NCBI GenBank assembly: GCA_937934295.1
Contig: CALHAI010000002.1
Coordinates: 1-64,000 of the forward strand
From: an uncultured Blastocatellia bacterium
GTDB lineage: Bacteria > Acidobacteriota > Blastocatellia > HR10
Direction of reading: 5' to 3'
DNA length: 64,000 bases
Shown here piece after piece: positions 1 to 8,156 of this stretch. The translations under genes and the position numbers were made by a program. Numbering within the stretch: position 1 is the stretch's first letter; every line of letters begins with the position of its first letter. The notes under the pieces are model-generated. The model searched no databases. It was not told the origin of the DNA and saw only the letters and a program-made list of their open reading frames with translations.

Positions 1-5
1 GTTCG

Positions 6-35
6 TTGCTCCTTTCACGATCGAGTCAGTATAAT
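6..35 (+). promoter_or_regulatory. Candidate sigma-70 promoter for ribD
   Basis: TTGCTC at 6-11 and a perfect TATAAT at 30-35, separated by 18 bases. The expected transcription start (about 41-43) lies only a few bases before the ATG at 46, so the ribD message would be almost leaderless. The -35 is weak. Confidence 0.4.
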
Positions 36-45
36 TGTGACCGCA

Positions 46-1218
46 ATGCCGGTGAGTGTCAATCAAGCCAATCTCTGGCGCGCGAACGTCGTTCACGGAT
101 CCCCCTCCTTGACGGCCTCGGCTCCTACGGATGAGGATTACATTCGCTTGGCCTTGGAGCTGGCCGCTTCGGCGAAGGGGGAAGTCAGCCCCAATCCGCT
201 GGTCGGCGCGCTCATCGTCAAAGATGGGCGCATCGTCGGTCGCGGCGTCCATCGCTACGCCGAAGTGAAGCATGCCGAAATCCTCGCTTTGGAAGAGGCG
301 GGAGAGCTGGCACAGGGAGCGACACTCTACACGAATTTGGAGCCCTGCTGTCACCACGGACGGACGCCGCCCTGCACCGACGCCATCATCCGTGCCGGCA
401 TTGCGCGCGTCGTCGCCTCGATGATCGACCCGAATCCGCAGGTGCGCGGGCGCGGCTTCGAGGCGTTGCGCCGCGCGGGCATCCGCGTGGATGTCGGCAT
501 CGCCGAAGCCGAGGCGCGGCAGTTGAACGAGAAGTTCATCCGCTACATCACCTCGGGACGCCCCTTCGTGCATTTGAAGATCGCCATGAGCCTCGATGGT
601 CGGATCGCGACGGCGACCGGCCATTCCCGGTGGATCACGAGCGAGGTCTCGCGCCAAGCCGTTCATGCTCTGCGCCACGAATATGATGCGATTTTGGTTG
701 GCATCGGGACCGTGCTCGCCGATGATCCGGAGCTGACTGATCGGTCAGCTCGCTCGCGCCATCGGCCACTTGTTCGCGTCGTGCTGGATTCCCGATTGCG
801 TATCCCCCTCACGTCGAAGCTCGTGCGCACGGCGCGACAGTGGCCCCTGTGGATCTTCACGACCGAGCCGCTCGGTGAGCGCGCGCACCGCCTCATCGAG
901 CGGAGCGCTTCGGTGATCCCCGTCCCGGCTCGCACCGGACGCGTGGATGTGTCGGCCGTCTTGGAGGAACTCGGCCGACGGGAGATCACGAGCCTTCTGG
1001 TCGAAGGGGGGGCGGAAGTCCACGCCGCCTTCCTGCAACAAGGACTCGCCGATAAGCTGACGGTCTTCATCGCGCCGAAGATCATCGGCGGACGACGGGC
1101 CATCCCGGCCATCGGGGGTGAGGACATCCCGACGCTTGATCGCGCGCTCTCGGTCCGGATCGTCAACGTCGCGCGCTTGGGCGACGACGTGGAGATCACC
1201 GCCTATCCCGTCACCTGA
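46..1218 (+). CDS. ribD: Bifunctional diaminohydroxyphosphoribosylaminopyrimidine deaminase / reductase RibD
   Basis: Catalyses the second and third steps of riboflavin synthesis: deamination of the pyrimidine, then NADPH-dependent reduction of the ribosyl side chain. The N-terminal deaminase domain shows the zinc-binding HAE motif (about residue 80) and the paired cysteines of PCCHHGRTPPC. The C-terminal reductase domain begins near KIAMSLDGRIA and includes ITSLLVEGGAEVH. Length (390 aa) is normal. The start is uncertain: no Shine-Dalgarno is visible, and GTG 37 lies before the predicted transcription start, so ATG 46 is preferred; the conserved domain begins only near residue 30. It stands alone rather than in a rib operon; rsmA follows after 33 bases. 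Confidence 0.92.
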   Translation: MPVSVNQANLWRANVVHGSPSLTASAPTDEDYIRLALELAASAKGEVSPNPLVGALIVKDGRIVGRGVHRYAEVKHAEILALEEAGELAQGATLYTNLEPCCHHGRTPPCTDAIIRAGIARVVASMIDPNPQVRGRGFEALRRAGIRVDVGIAEAEARQLNEKFIRYITSGRPFVHLKIAMSLDGRIATATGHSRWITSEVSRQAVHALRHEYDAILVGIGTVLADDPELTDRSARSRHRPLVRVVLDSRLRIPLTSKLVRTARQWPLWIFTTEPLGERAHRLIERSASVIPVPARTGRVDVSAVLEELGRREITSLLVEGGAEVHAAFLQQGLADKLTVFIAPKIIGGRRAIPAIGGEDIPTLDRALSVRIVNVARLGDDVEITAYPVT

Positions 1219-1251
1219 TCCGCGCACTTGCAGGAAAAGGACAATCGTGCG

Positions 1252-2103
1252 ATGCGTGCCCGCCAACGTCTCGGACAACATTTCTTGGCCGATCCTCGTA
1301 TCGCTCGCCGGATCGTAGAGGCCGCCGATCTTCACCCTGAGGACGTCGCCTTAGAGATCGGGCCGGGACGCGGTGCCTTGACCCGTTTTTTGAGCGAACG
1401 CGCGGCCCGAGTCTTGGCCGTCGAGATCGACGAAGTGCTCGTTCGTCAACTCGCCGGCCGATGGCCCAAAGAGAAGGTCACCCTCATCGCCGGAGACATC
1501 CTGAAGTTGAATCTCACTGAGCTTCTGGAACGAGAAGGGCTCAGCGCGCCCATTCGCGTCTTCGGCAATCTTCCCTACAACATCGCAACGGCCATCCTCC
1601 AGCATGTGCTCCGCTTTCGCGCGCATCTCCGCGACATGACCGTCCTGCTGCAGCGCGAGGTCGCCGATCGCATCTTGAGCCCTCCCGGAAGCAAGTCGTA
1701 CGGCTATCTCTCCATCCTCGTCCAGTATTATTGCGAAGGCCAACGCCTTTTCACGCTCCCGCCGAGCGCCTTCCGACCGCCACCGAAGGTCTTCTCAACA
1801 GTCGTCCACCTCCGCGTGCGCGAACGTCCGGCCGTGGACGTCCCCGACGAGGCGTTTTTCTTCGAGCTGGTCAGCGCGCTCTTCGCCGAACGGCGCAAGA
1901 CGATTCTGAACAACCTCAAGCGCGCCGCCATGCGCCTGCGAGTGGACGATCTCGCCTCGGCCCTTCAGCGCATCGGTCTCGACCCCCGGCGTCGAGCGGA
2001 GACGCTCGCATTGGAGGAGCTGGCCGAGCTGGCGAGGGTTCTCTTCCATGCACGCGCCCATGCCTTGGGAGATGCGACCGGGCATGGAGAACCCACTATT
2101 TGA
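1252..2103 (+). CDS. rsmA: 16S rRNA (adenine1518-N6/adenine1519-N6)-dimethyltransferase RsmA (KsgA)
   Basis: Dimethylates the two adjacent adenines in the 3'-terminal hairpin of 16S rRNA during 30S assembly, using S-adenosylmethionine. The N-terminus RQRLGQHFL, SAM-binding motif I LEIGPGRGALT, the acidic VEID and the catalytic motif IV FGNLPYNI are all present. The ATG at 1252 is chosen because it is preceded by AGGAAAAGG and gives the family N-terminus; an upstream TTG at 1228 in frame is not needed. 283 aa, normal for the family. Followed by two tRNA genes on the same strand. Confidence 0.95.
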   Translation: MRARQRLGQHFLADPRIARRIVEAADLHPEDVALEIGPGRGALTRFLSERAARVLAVEIDEVLVRQLAGRWPKEKVTLIAGDILKLNLTELLEREGLSAPIRVFGNLPYNIATAILQHVLRFRAHLRDMTVLLQREVADRILSPPGSKSYGYLSILVQYYCEGQRLFTLPPSAFRPPPKVFSTVVHLRVRERPAVDVPDEAFFFELVSALFAERRKTILNNLKRAAMRLRVDDLASALQRIGLDPRRRAETLALEELAELARVLFHARAHALGDATGHGEPTI

Positions 2104-2142
2104 CAGCTCCGGGATGATCCGTTAGAGTAGAGGCCTGACCAT

Positions 2143-2220
2143 CGGGGCGTGGCGCAGCCTGGCGAGCGCGCCTGCCTTGGGAGCAGGAGGTCGGCGGTTC
2201 AAATCCGCCCGCCCCGACCA
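2143..2220 (+). tRNA. tRNA-Pro (anticodon UGG)
   Basis: Acceptor stem CGGGGCG (2143-2149) pairs with CGCCCCG (2210-2216), then discriminator A and an encoded CCA (2218-2220). The anticodon stem CCTGC/GCAGG holds the loop CTTGGGA, giving anticodon TGG. The T arm contains GGTTCAAATCC. Confidence 0.95.
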
Positions 2221-2273
2221 TATCTTCACCCCCCCTCGACAAGGGCGAAAGCGAAATGCTATCTTTGTAGCGC

Positions 2274-2350
2274 GCCCCGATAGCTCAACGGGAAAGAGCA
2301 ACGGCCTTCTAAGCCGTAGGTTGTGGGTTCGAGTCCCGCTCGGGGCGCCA
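2274..2350 (+). tRNA. tRNA-Arg (anticodon UCU)
   Basis: Acceptor GCCCCGA (2274-2280) pairs with TCGGGGC (2340-2346), discriminator G, encoded CCA at 2348-2350. Anticodon stem ACGGC/GCCGT around loop CTTCTAA gives anticodon TCT. T arm GGGTTCGAGTCCC. It lies 53 bases after tRNA-Pro and is probably co-transcribed. Confidence 0.95.
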
Positions 2351-2482
2351 GAGGTCCGATGATCTCATTCCCAACCGAAATGGCCTTTCCAAGTCCGGAG
2401 AGGGTCATTCTTCCCCCCCTTTAGGGAGTCCTTGCGAGCCCCCAAGGCCTGTGATACCATGAAGCGACTGGGAGGTATCCCT

Positions 2483-4831
2483 ATGGGAGCCATCTTGATC
2501 GTGGATGATGAAGAGAGTATCCGAGTACTCTTGAAGGAGCTCTTGAAAGGGTTGTTGGCGACCCCGGAAGTGAAGGAATGGGCGGATCTTGGCATCACTC
2601 GTCTCCTCACGGCTTCAGAAGGAGCGGAGGCCCTGGCCTTGATAGAGCGCGAAGAGATCGCCCTGGCGATCGTGGACATCAACCTCCCGGGTCTCGATGG
2701 CATGCAGGTGCTGATGCAGCTTAAAGAGCGAAGCCCTGGGACTGAGGTCATCATCCTCACCGGATACGCCTCTTTGGAGACGGCCATTGAAGCCGTGCGG
2801 TACGGGGCTTATGACTACGTCACCAAGCCCTTCGATAATACGCAGCTGCTCAAAGTGGCCGCGCGCGCGCTCGATCGCTGGCGGTTGCGGAAGGAGAATC
2901 AACGATTGCTCCAGACGTTGGAGAAGCGCGTCGCAGAACTCCACTTGCTCTATGAGCTGACGACTTCGCTTAATCGCGTACTCGAACCGCGACGTTTGTT
3001 GATGGTGGTCGCGGAAGTGCTGACCAGGGCGATTCCTTATGATGCCCTGAGTCTGCTGCTTATGGAACCGCAGGCGGAGCTGGTCGTGATCCCCCGCCAT
3101 GCCATGAGCGAGGTTTTCCTGGAGCGCGTGAGGCAACAGGCCCTTGAGGCAGCGCGCCGGATTTTTCCGACCCTCTTGGAGGCCTCCGTCGCACTCCATG
3201 TGCTCGAGCCGGAGGTGCCGCCCAGTCAGATCCTCGTCGCTGAAGGGCCACAGGTATCTCTGGCGATCCCTCTTGAGGAGGGAGGGACCGTCGTCGGGGT
3301 GTTCCAGCTCAGTCGTGCCCAGGCTAAGGCGTTCACGCCAGATGAAGAAGCCTTCGCGCGCATCGTCGCCCAGCAAGTACTGATCGCATTGAACCGACTG
3401 CGCGAGATCGCCGTGGCCGAGCAGGACAAAATCTCCGCGATGCTGGAGAGCATGAGCGAGGGCGTCGTCATGATTGACAATGCGCGTCAGGTGCGCGTGA
3501 TCAATCGCGCGGCAAAGGAGGTCCTGGGGTTGGCGAGCGATGCGACGACAGAAGCGTTCCTGAACCGCTGCGAGGAACTGGGGCTCTGCGATTTGCTCCA
3601 AGATGGACATCAGGAACAACAAAGCTTGGAATATCGCCTGGAAACGCCGACCCCCCGGGTCTTGAAGATCAACGTCAACCGCGTGCGAAGCCACGCGGGC
3701 GAGCCATGGGGAGTCGTCTTCACGATTCACGACGTGACGCGAGAGAGGGAATTAGAGCAAATGAGACAGGATTTGCTCTCGCAAATCTCTCACGATCTCC
3801 GAACGCCCCTTTCGCTCATCAAGAATGCGCTTGGCATTGTGCTCGCGCAGAAGGCAGGCGCGCTGACCCCGGAGCAGCTTCGTTTCCTCTTGATCGCGAA
3901 CAAAAATGCCGACAAGCTGGCTCATCTCCTGGACACCATTCTGGATTTGGATCGCATTCGGAGAGGGAAGCTGGACCTGGAGATTGAGCTGTTGGAGGTG
4001 GAAGGCGTGATCGACGCGGCGTTGGCGACGTTCCAGCCGATCGCCGAACAGAAGCGGATCACGCTGCAGAAGCAGCTGGTCGAGGAGTTGCCCAAGGTCT
4101 ACGCCGATGCCGGACGCCTGGAACAAATCCTCAACAATCTGCTCCAGAACGCGATCAAATTCACGGCCGAAGGCGGGCGCATATGGATTCGCGCGATGCC
4201 GTATACAGACCCGACCGATCCTGAGGCGGCCTGGGTTCGCATTGATGTTCAGGACACGGGCATCGGCATTCCCGCAGATGCACGCGAGCGTATCTTCGAA
4301 GGGTACTACCGCGGACCGGCGGCGAAAGAGCAAGGGTTGGGGCTTGGGCTCGCCATCACGAAGGCGCTGGTCGAAGCCCACAAGGGACGAATCTGGGTCG
4401 AGAGCACTGTGGGAGAGGGGAGTTGTTTCTCTTTTCTCCTACCGGCCGAAGTCCGGCGCGCGCGAAAGCCCATGATCTTGATCGTCGAGGACGAGCCCGA
4501 TATGGTCGAGACGTTGAGCTTTCATCTGCAGAGCGAGGGCTTCGCATGCGAAGCGGCCCATACGGGGATGGAGGCGTTGCGCAAAGCGCGCGAATTGGTT
4601 CCGGATGCCATCATCTTGGACATCATGCTCCCGGACATCAACGGCTATCAAGTCTGCCGGCGCTTGAAGTCTGAGGAACAGACGCACCACATTCCGATCC
4701 TCATGTTGACGGCGCGCTCGCAGGCGAGCGATCGGTTCTGGGGGCTCGAAGCAGGAGCGGAAGCCTACATTGTGAAGCCGTTTGAGATCGAGGAGGTCAC
4801 GACGAAGCTTCGGGAGGTGCTCAAGGTGTGA
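2483..4831 (+). CDS. Cytoplasmic hybrid sensor histidine kinase (REC-GAF-PAS-HisKA-HATPase-REC)
   Basis: A soluble two-component hybrid kinase, 782 aa. In order: receiver domain (residues 1-125; acidic pair DDEE, phospho-acceptor in VDINLPGLDG, conserved K in TKPFD), a helical linker and GAF-like domain (about 155-310), PAS (about 315-425), HisKA with the phosphorylated His in QISHDLRTPLS (about 436), HATPase_c with N box NNLLQNAIKF and G boxes DTGIGIP and GLGLGLAI, and a second receiver (from about 663; LDIMLPDINGY, VKPFE). No membrane segment, so the signal is internal or enters through REC1. ATG 2483 is preceded by GGGAGG at 7 bases. Its TGA overlaps the next GTG (GTGA), tying it to the HEAT protein and the polysaccharide genes, which it probably regulates. 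Confidence 0.9.
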   Translation: MGAILIVDDEESIRVLLKELLKGLLATPEVKEWADLGITRLLTASEGAEALALIEREEIALAIVDINLPGLDGMQVLMQLKERSPGTEVIILTGYASLETAIEAVRYGAYDYVTKPFDNTQLLKVAARALDRWRLRKENQRLLQTLEKRVAELHLLYELTTSLNRVLEPRRLLMVVAEVLTRAIPYDALSLLLMEPQAELVVIPRHAMSEVFLERVRQQALEAARRIFPTLLEASVALHVLEPEVPPSQILVAEGPQVSLAIPLEEGGTVVGVFQLSRAQAKAFTPDEEAFARIVAQQVLIALNRLREIAVAEQDKISAMLESMSEGVVMIDNARQVRVINRAAKEVLGLASDATTEAFLNRCEELGLCDLLQDGHQEQQSLEYRLETPTPRVLKINVNRVRSHAGEPWGVVFTIHDVTRERELEQMRQDLLSQISHDLRTPLSLIKNALGIVLAQKAGALTPEQLRFLLIANKNADKLAHLLDTILDLDRIRRGKLDLEIELLEVEGVIDAALATFQPIAEQKRITLQKQLVEELPKVYADAGRLEQILNNLLQNAIKFTAEGGRIWIRAMPYTDPTDPEAAWVRIDVQDTGIGIPADARERIFEGYYRGPAAKEQGLGLGLAITKALVEAHKGRIWVESTVGEGSCFSFLLPAEVRRARKPMILIVEDEPDMVETLSFHLQSEGFACEAAHTGMEALRKARELVPDAIILDIMLPDINGYQVCRRLKSEEQTHHIPILMLTARSQASDRFWGLEAGAEAYIVKPFEIEEVTTKLREVLKV

Positions 4832-7800
4832 TCCCCAGCGAATCGCTGCGCACGTGGTTGATCTGGAGCATCCTGATGATCGCCGGAGGGCTCATCCTGG
4901 CGATCACGACAGTTCTCATCCGGGAATCGTGGCGGCGATGGCGGCAGTGGCGCCTGGCATGGATTCGGCGGCGGTTTCAGGTGATGCTTGATGGAATGGA
5001 TCGCATGGAAGGGGTCGCTCTGGCTGAGTTGGCCGAACGGCTCAAGGAGATCTTCGGCCCGAAGCACTTGGAATGGCTGTTGAACGAGAGTGTGGAGTTG
5101 GCCGATGTCTCCCTGCAGGCGAAGTTTCAGGCGTTCTACGAGCATTTGGGCTTTTTAGACCGCTATCTTCATGACCTCCGCCACTCGTCCCGTTGGAGTG
5201 TTCGCGCGGGTGCGGCGCGCCGACTTGGGGAGATCGGCAGCGCGCGAGCCGTCCCGGGGTTGCTCGACGCCATGCGCGATCCCTATGAGGATGAGGACGT
5301 CAAGCTCGCGTGTGCCCGCGCCCTGGGAATGATCCGCGACCCGCAAGCGATCCCGCATTTGATTGAGGCCTTGCGAGAGCCGGACAAATGGGTCTCGCCA
5401 CGAGTGGCCGAAGTGCTCATCCCTTTTGGGGAGCTCGCCGAAGCACCGCTGATTGAGGCGCTTCGAGACCCGAATTCGGACAATCTGCGCACATGGGCCG
5501 CGAGCATCCTCGGGGAGATGCGCTCCCGAGCCGCCGTGCCGAACCTCATTCGCGCCTTGTGGGATCGCGCGGAATCCGTCCGCGTGGCCGCCGCGCGCGC
5601 CTTGGGAAAGATCGCCGATCACCGCGCGGTGAATGCGCTCTTGGAGAGGACGTTGCGAGACCCCTCGGCGCTCGTTCGGATGGAAGCGGCCATCGCCCTG
5701 GGGAAGATCGGAGATGGGAAGGCGTGGGAAGCGCTGCAACTGGCTCTCGCTGATCCCGATCCGGTCGTCCGCCTGCGCGCCATCGAGGCGCTGGAGATGA
5801 TCGGTCCTTCGGCCGGCGAGTTGCTCGAAGGCGCGCTGACCGATGATGACCCCGAGGTGCGGCATCGGACGGCTGCTGTATTGGAACGGCTGGGATACGT
5901 CCAGGCACAACTGGACCGCCTCAAGAGCGAGGACGTCATCGAACGTGCCATGGCGCGGCGGAAGCTGGTTTTGATCGGAAAGGCGGGGCTTCGGGAATCA
6001 CTTTTAGCTGGCCTGCATGATCCCGATTTTCGCGTCCGCGCGCAAGTGTGTCAGGTGCTCGCCGAGCTGGGGGAGAAATCTCCTGGAATTCTCGAAGCCC
6101 TGCACTGGGCCACAAGCGACCGCGAGTGGTCCGTTCGCGCACAAGCGGTCACGGCGCTGGGAAGGCTGCGGGCGAAGGAGGCCTTGCCACGACTCATCGA
6201 GCGTCTGGGGGACGAAGAAGCGATCGTGCGCGAGGCTGCAGCCGCTGCGATTGCGGAGATGGAGGTGGCCGATCTGACGGCCTTCCTGCCCCAATTCCTG
6301 AACCTGCTTCGCGATCCGAACGCCTGGATTCGCGCAGCAGCGGCCACTATCCTGCAGCGGATCCGGGATGCCCGGGTTCGGGATGCGCTCCTTGAGGCGC
6401 TCAAGGATCCGGTCGAGGATGTGCGCGCACAGGCCATCTCTTCCCTTGGCGCCTTTCCGGAAACGCGCGTCGCTTCGGCTGTGCTCACCGCGCTGGAAGA
6501 TCCAAGTCCTTCAGTTCGCCTGGCCGCCGTGCGCAGCCTCAAGAGCCTGGGATATCGAGAGGCCATCGAAGCCCTTGTGAGACTTCTGGACACGACGGAC
6601 GAAGGCCTTCAGGACGCTACGGCTGAGGCCCTCGCCCATTTAGCCGGAGACGTGCGCGCGCTGATCCAAGAGCTTCCCAAGCTCTCCAGCGAAGCGGGAC
6701 GACGAGGGATGGTTCGCGCGCTCGCCCGCTATCGGGAGACGGCGGCTGCGGACGCTCTCTGCGCGTTCTTGCGCGATCCTTCGGCTCGCGTGCGGGAGGC
6801 CGCGGCTCGCACGCTCGGGCACTACCGAGAGCCGCGCGTCGTCGAGGCCTTGCTGGCGGCCCTGAATGATCCTGCCGAATTGGTCCGGATCGCCGTCCTC
6901 GACGCGCTTGGCGAGATCGGCGCCGCGAAAGCGCTTGACGCGGTCATGAAGGCTACGCGAGATCCGAACGATCGCGTCAAGCAACACGCTGCTGTGTGCT
7001 TGGGCAAATTGGGCGACGCGAATGCTCAAGCTCCACTTGCGGAGTTGCTGAACGCCTCATCCCCTCTGGTGCAAGCGGCTGCGGTGATCGGCCTCGCCCT
7101 CTTGCGCAGCACGGCGCATGTCCCGGATATACTCGCGCGACTCAAGGACCCCCAAGTCCGAGCGGCGGCTCGCGCGTGGCTCGAACGCGAGTCGGAGGAG
7201 ACGATCGCGCGCGTTCGCGCGTTCCTCCACATCGAGGCCCTGGATGATCTTGTGCTTCCCGACTTCGAGCGCATGCTCGAACACTATGTCCACATCGTCC
7301 GACATAGTCAGGACGGGGATGCCCGCCTGCATGCCGTTCAGGGGCTCGGTCTGGTGGGCGATGCCCGATATCTCGAGCTTCTTCGAGAGGCGCTCGCTCG
7401 CGATCCCGATGCGCGCGTGCGTGCCGAAGCGCTTCGTACGCTGGCTCGCGTCGCCCCGCCTGGTGATGTGAGCGCTGCCGCGTTTATGGCCTTGCGGGAT
7501 CCCGATCACCGCGTCCGAGCGGAGGCGGTGAGGCAACTCGGACAACTTCGAGATCCGAAAGCGACGGATCATCTGCTGGGGCAGCTCGCCATCGCCGAGC
7601 CGTCCTACCGAGAAGCGATCGCTCACGCACTCGCAGCCATCTTCCAGAAGGATCCCCAGCCGCTTGTGGCGCTGGCGCTCACGGCGGAGCAGACACTCGT
7701 GCTGCTCGGCCTTCTGCGAGCGCTCGAGCTGCTCGAATCCCCACACGCGCTCCCCGCATTTCGTCAGGCGCTGCGACATCCGGATGCCGAAGTGCGTCGT

Positions 7801-8019
7801 GCGGGCATATCGGCCTTGGCGAAACTCGAGGGAGCGGAAGCGCAAGCGCTGCTTCTCACAGCCTTGAGAGATCCGGATCCCCAGCTTCGGATTCACGCAG
7901 CACAGCTCCTCGGGAGCTTGGACGCTCACACGTACCGCAGCGTCCTTCGGACATTGGAGCAGGATCCGGCCCCGGAAGTTCGAGAAGTCGTTCGTCGCCT
8001 CTTAACCGGAAGCATGTGA
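4828..8019 (+). CDS. Membrane-anchored giant HEAT-repeat protein
   Basis: 1063 aa. One N-terminal transmembrane helix (about residues 9-30) is followed by a basic RRWRQWRLAWIRRR stretch, which by the positive-inside rule would place the rest in the cytoplasm. From about residue 110 to the end it is an uninterrupted array of roughly 25 HEAT/PBS-lyase-type repeats of about 31 residues with the recurring pattern DPxxxVRxxAAxALGxIGxxxA. Such solenoids are protein-binding scaffolds; no catalytic motif is visible. The GTG start overlaps the kinase stop (GTGA) and its own stop overlaps the next ATG (TGATG), so it is translationally coupled on both sides. I infer a scaffold for the exopolysaccharide synthase complex; the partner is unknown. 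Confidence 0.85.
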   Translation: MIPSESLRTWLIWSILMIAGGLILAITTVLIRESWRRWRQWRLAWIRRRFQVMLDGMDRMEGVALAELAERLKEIFGPKHLEWLLNESVELADVSLQAKFQAFYEHLGFLDRYLHDLRHSSRWSVRAGAARRLGEIGSARAVPGLLDAMRDPYEDEDVKLACARALGMIRDPQAIPHLIEALREPDKWVSPRVAEVLIPFGELAEAPLIEALRDPNSDNLRTWAASILGEMRSRAAVPNLIRALWDRAESVRVAAARALGKIADHRAVNALLERTLRDPSALVRMEAAIALGKIGDGKAWEALQLALADPDPVVRLRAIEALEMIGPSAGELLEGALTDDDPEVRHRTAAVLERLGYVQAQLDRLKSEDVIERAMARRKLVLIGKAGLRESLLAGLHDPDFRVRAQVCQVLAELGEKSPGILEALHWATSDREWSVRAQAVTALGRLRAKEALPRLIERLGDEEAIVREAAAAAIAEMEVADLTAFLPQFLNLLRDPNAWIRAAAATILQRIRDARVRDALLEALKDPVEDVRAQAISSLGAFPETRVASAVLTALEDPSPSVRLAAVRSLKSLGYREAIEALVRLLDTTDEGLQDATAEALAHLAGDVRALIQELPKLSSEAGRRGMVRALARYRETAAADALCAFLRDPSARVREAAARTLGHYREPRVVEALLAALNDPAELVRIAVLDALGEIGAAKALDAVMKATRDPNDRVKQHAAVCLGKLGDANAQAPLAELLNASSPLVQAAAVIGLALLRSTAHVPDILARLKDPQVRAAARAWLERESEETIARVRAFLHIEALDDLVLPDFERMLEHYVHIVRHSQDGDARLHAVQGLGLVGDARYLELLREALARDPDARVRAEALRTLARVAPPGDVSAAAFMALRDPDHRVRAEAVRQLGQLRDPKATDHLLGQLAIAEPSYREAIAHALAAIFQKDPQPLVALALTAEQTLVLLGLLRALELLESPHALPAFRQALRHPDAEVRRAGISALAKLEGAEAQALLLTALRDPDPQLRIHAAQLLGSLDAHTYRSVLRTLEQDPAPEVREVVRRLLTGSM

Positions 8020-8156
8020 TGAGGTCCTCTCGTTCTTCCTGGAGCGAATGGCTCATCCTCGTGCTGCTCGGCGCAGCGCTCGTCGCGTACATCCTCGTGC
8101 ACTGGCCGCTCACGAAGGCGACGGTGCTCGTCGTGCGCGATCTGCTGGGAGGATGA
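8019..8156 (+). CDS. 45-residue single-pass membrane peptide
   Basis: Begins at an ATG overlapping the HEAT gene stop (TGATG at 8017-8021) and ends at 8156, its ATGA overlapping the next start. Residues 11-27 (WLILVLLGAALVAYILV) form a clear transmembrane helix, preceded by MRSSRSSWSE. It is supported by exact coupling at both ends and by the following gene having its Shine-Dalgarno GGGAGG inside it. I do not recognise a family; it may be an accessory subunit of the membrane complex. Confidence 0.65.
   Translation: MRSSRSSWSEWLILVLLGAALVAYILVHWPLTKATVLVVRDLLGG

Noticed and set aside
1-45. Possible FMN riboswitch before ribD
   Set aside because: Only 45 bases precede the start and none of the conserved FMN-aptamer segments is present.
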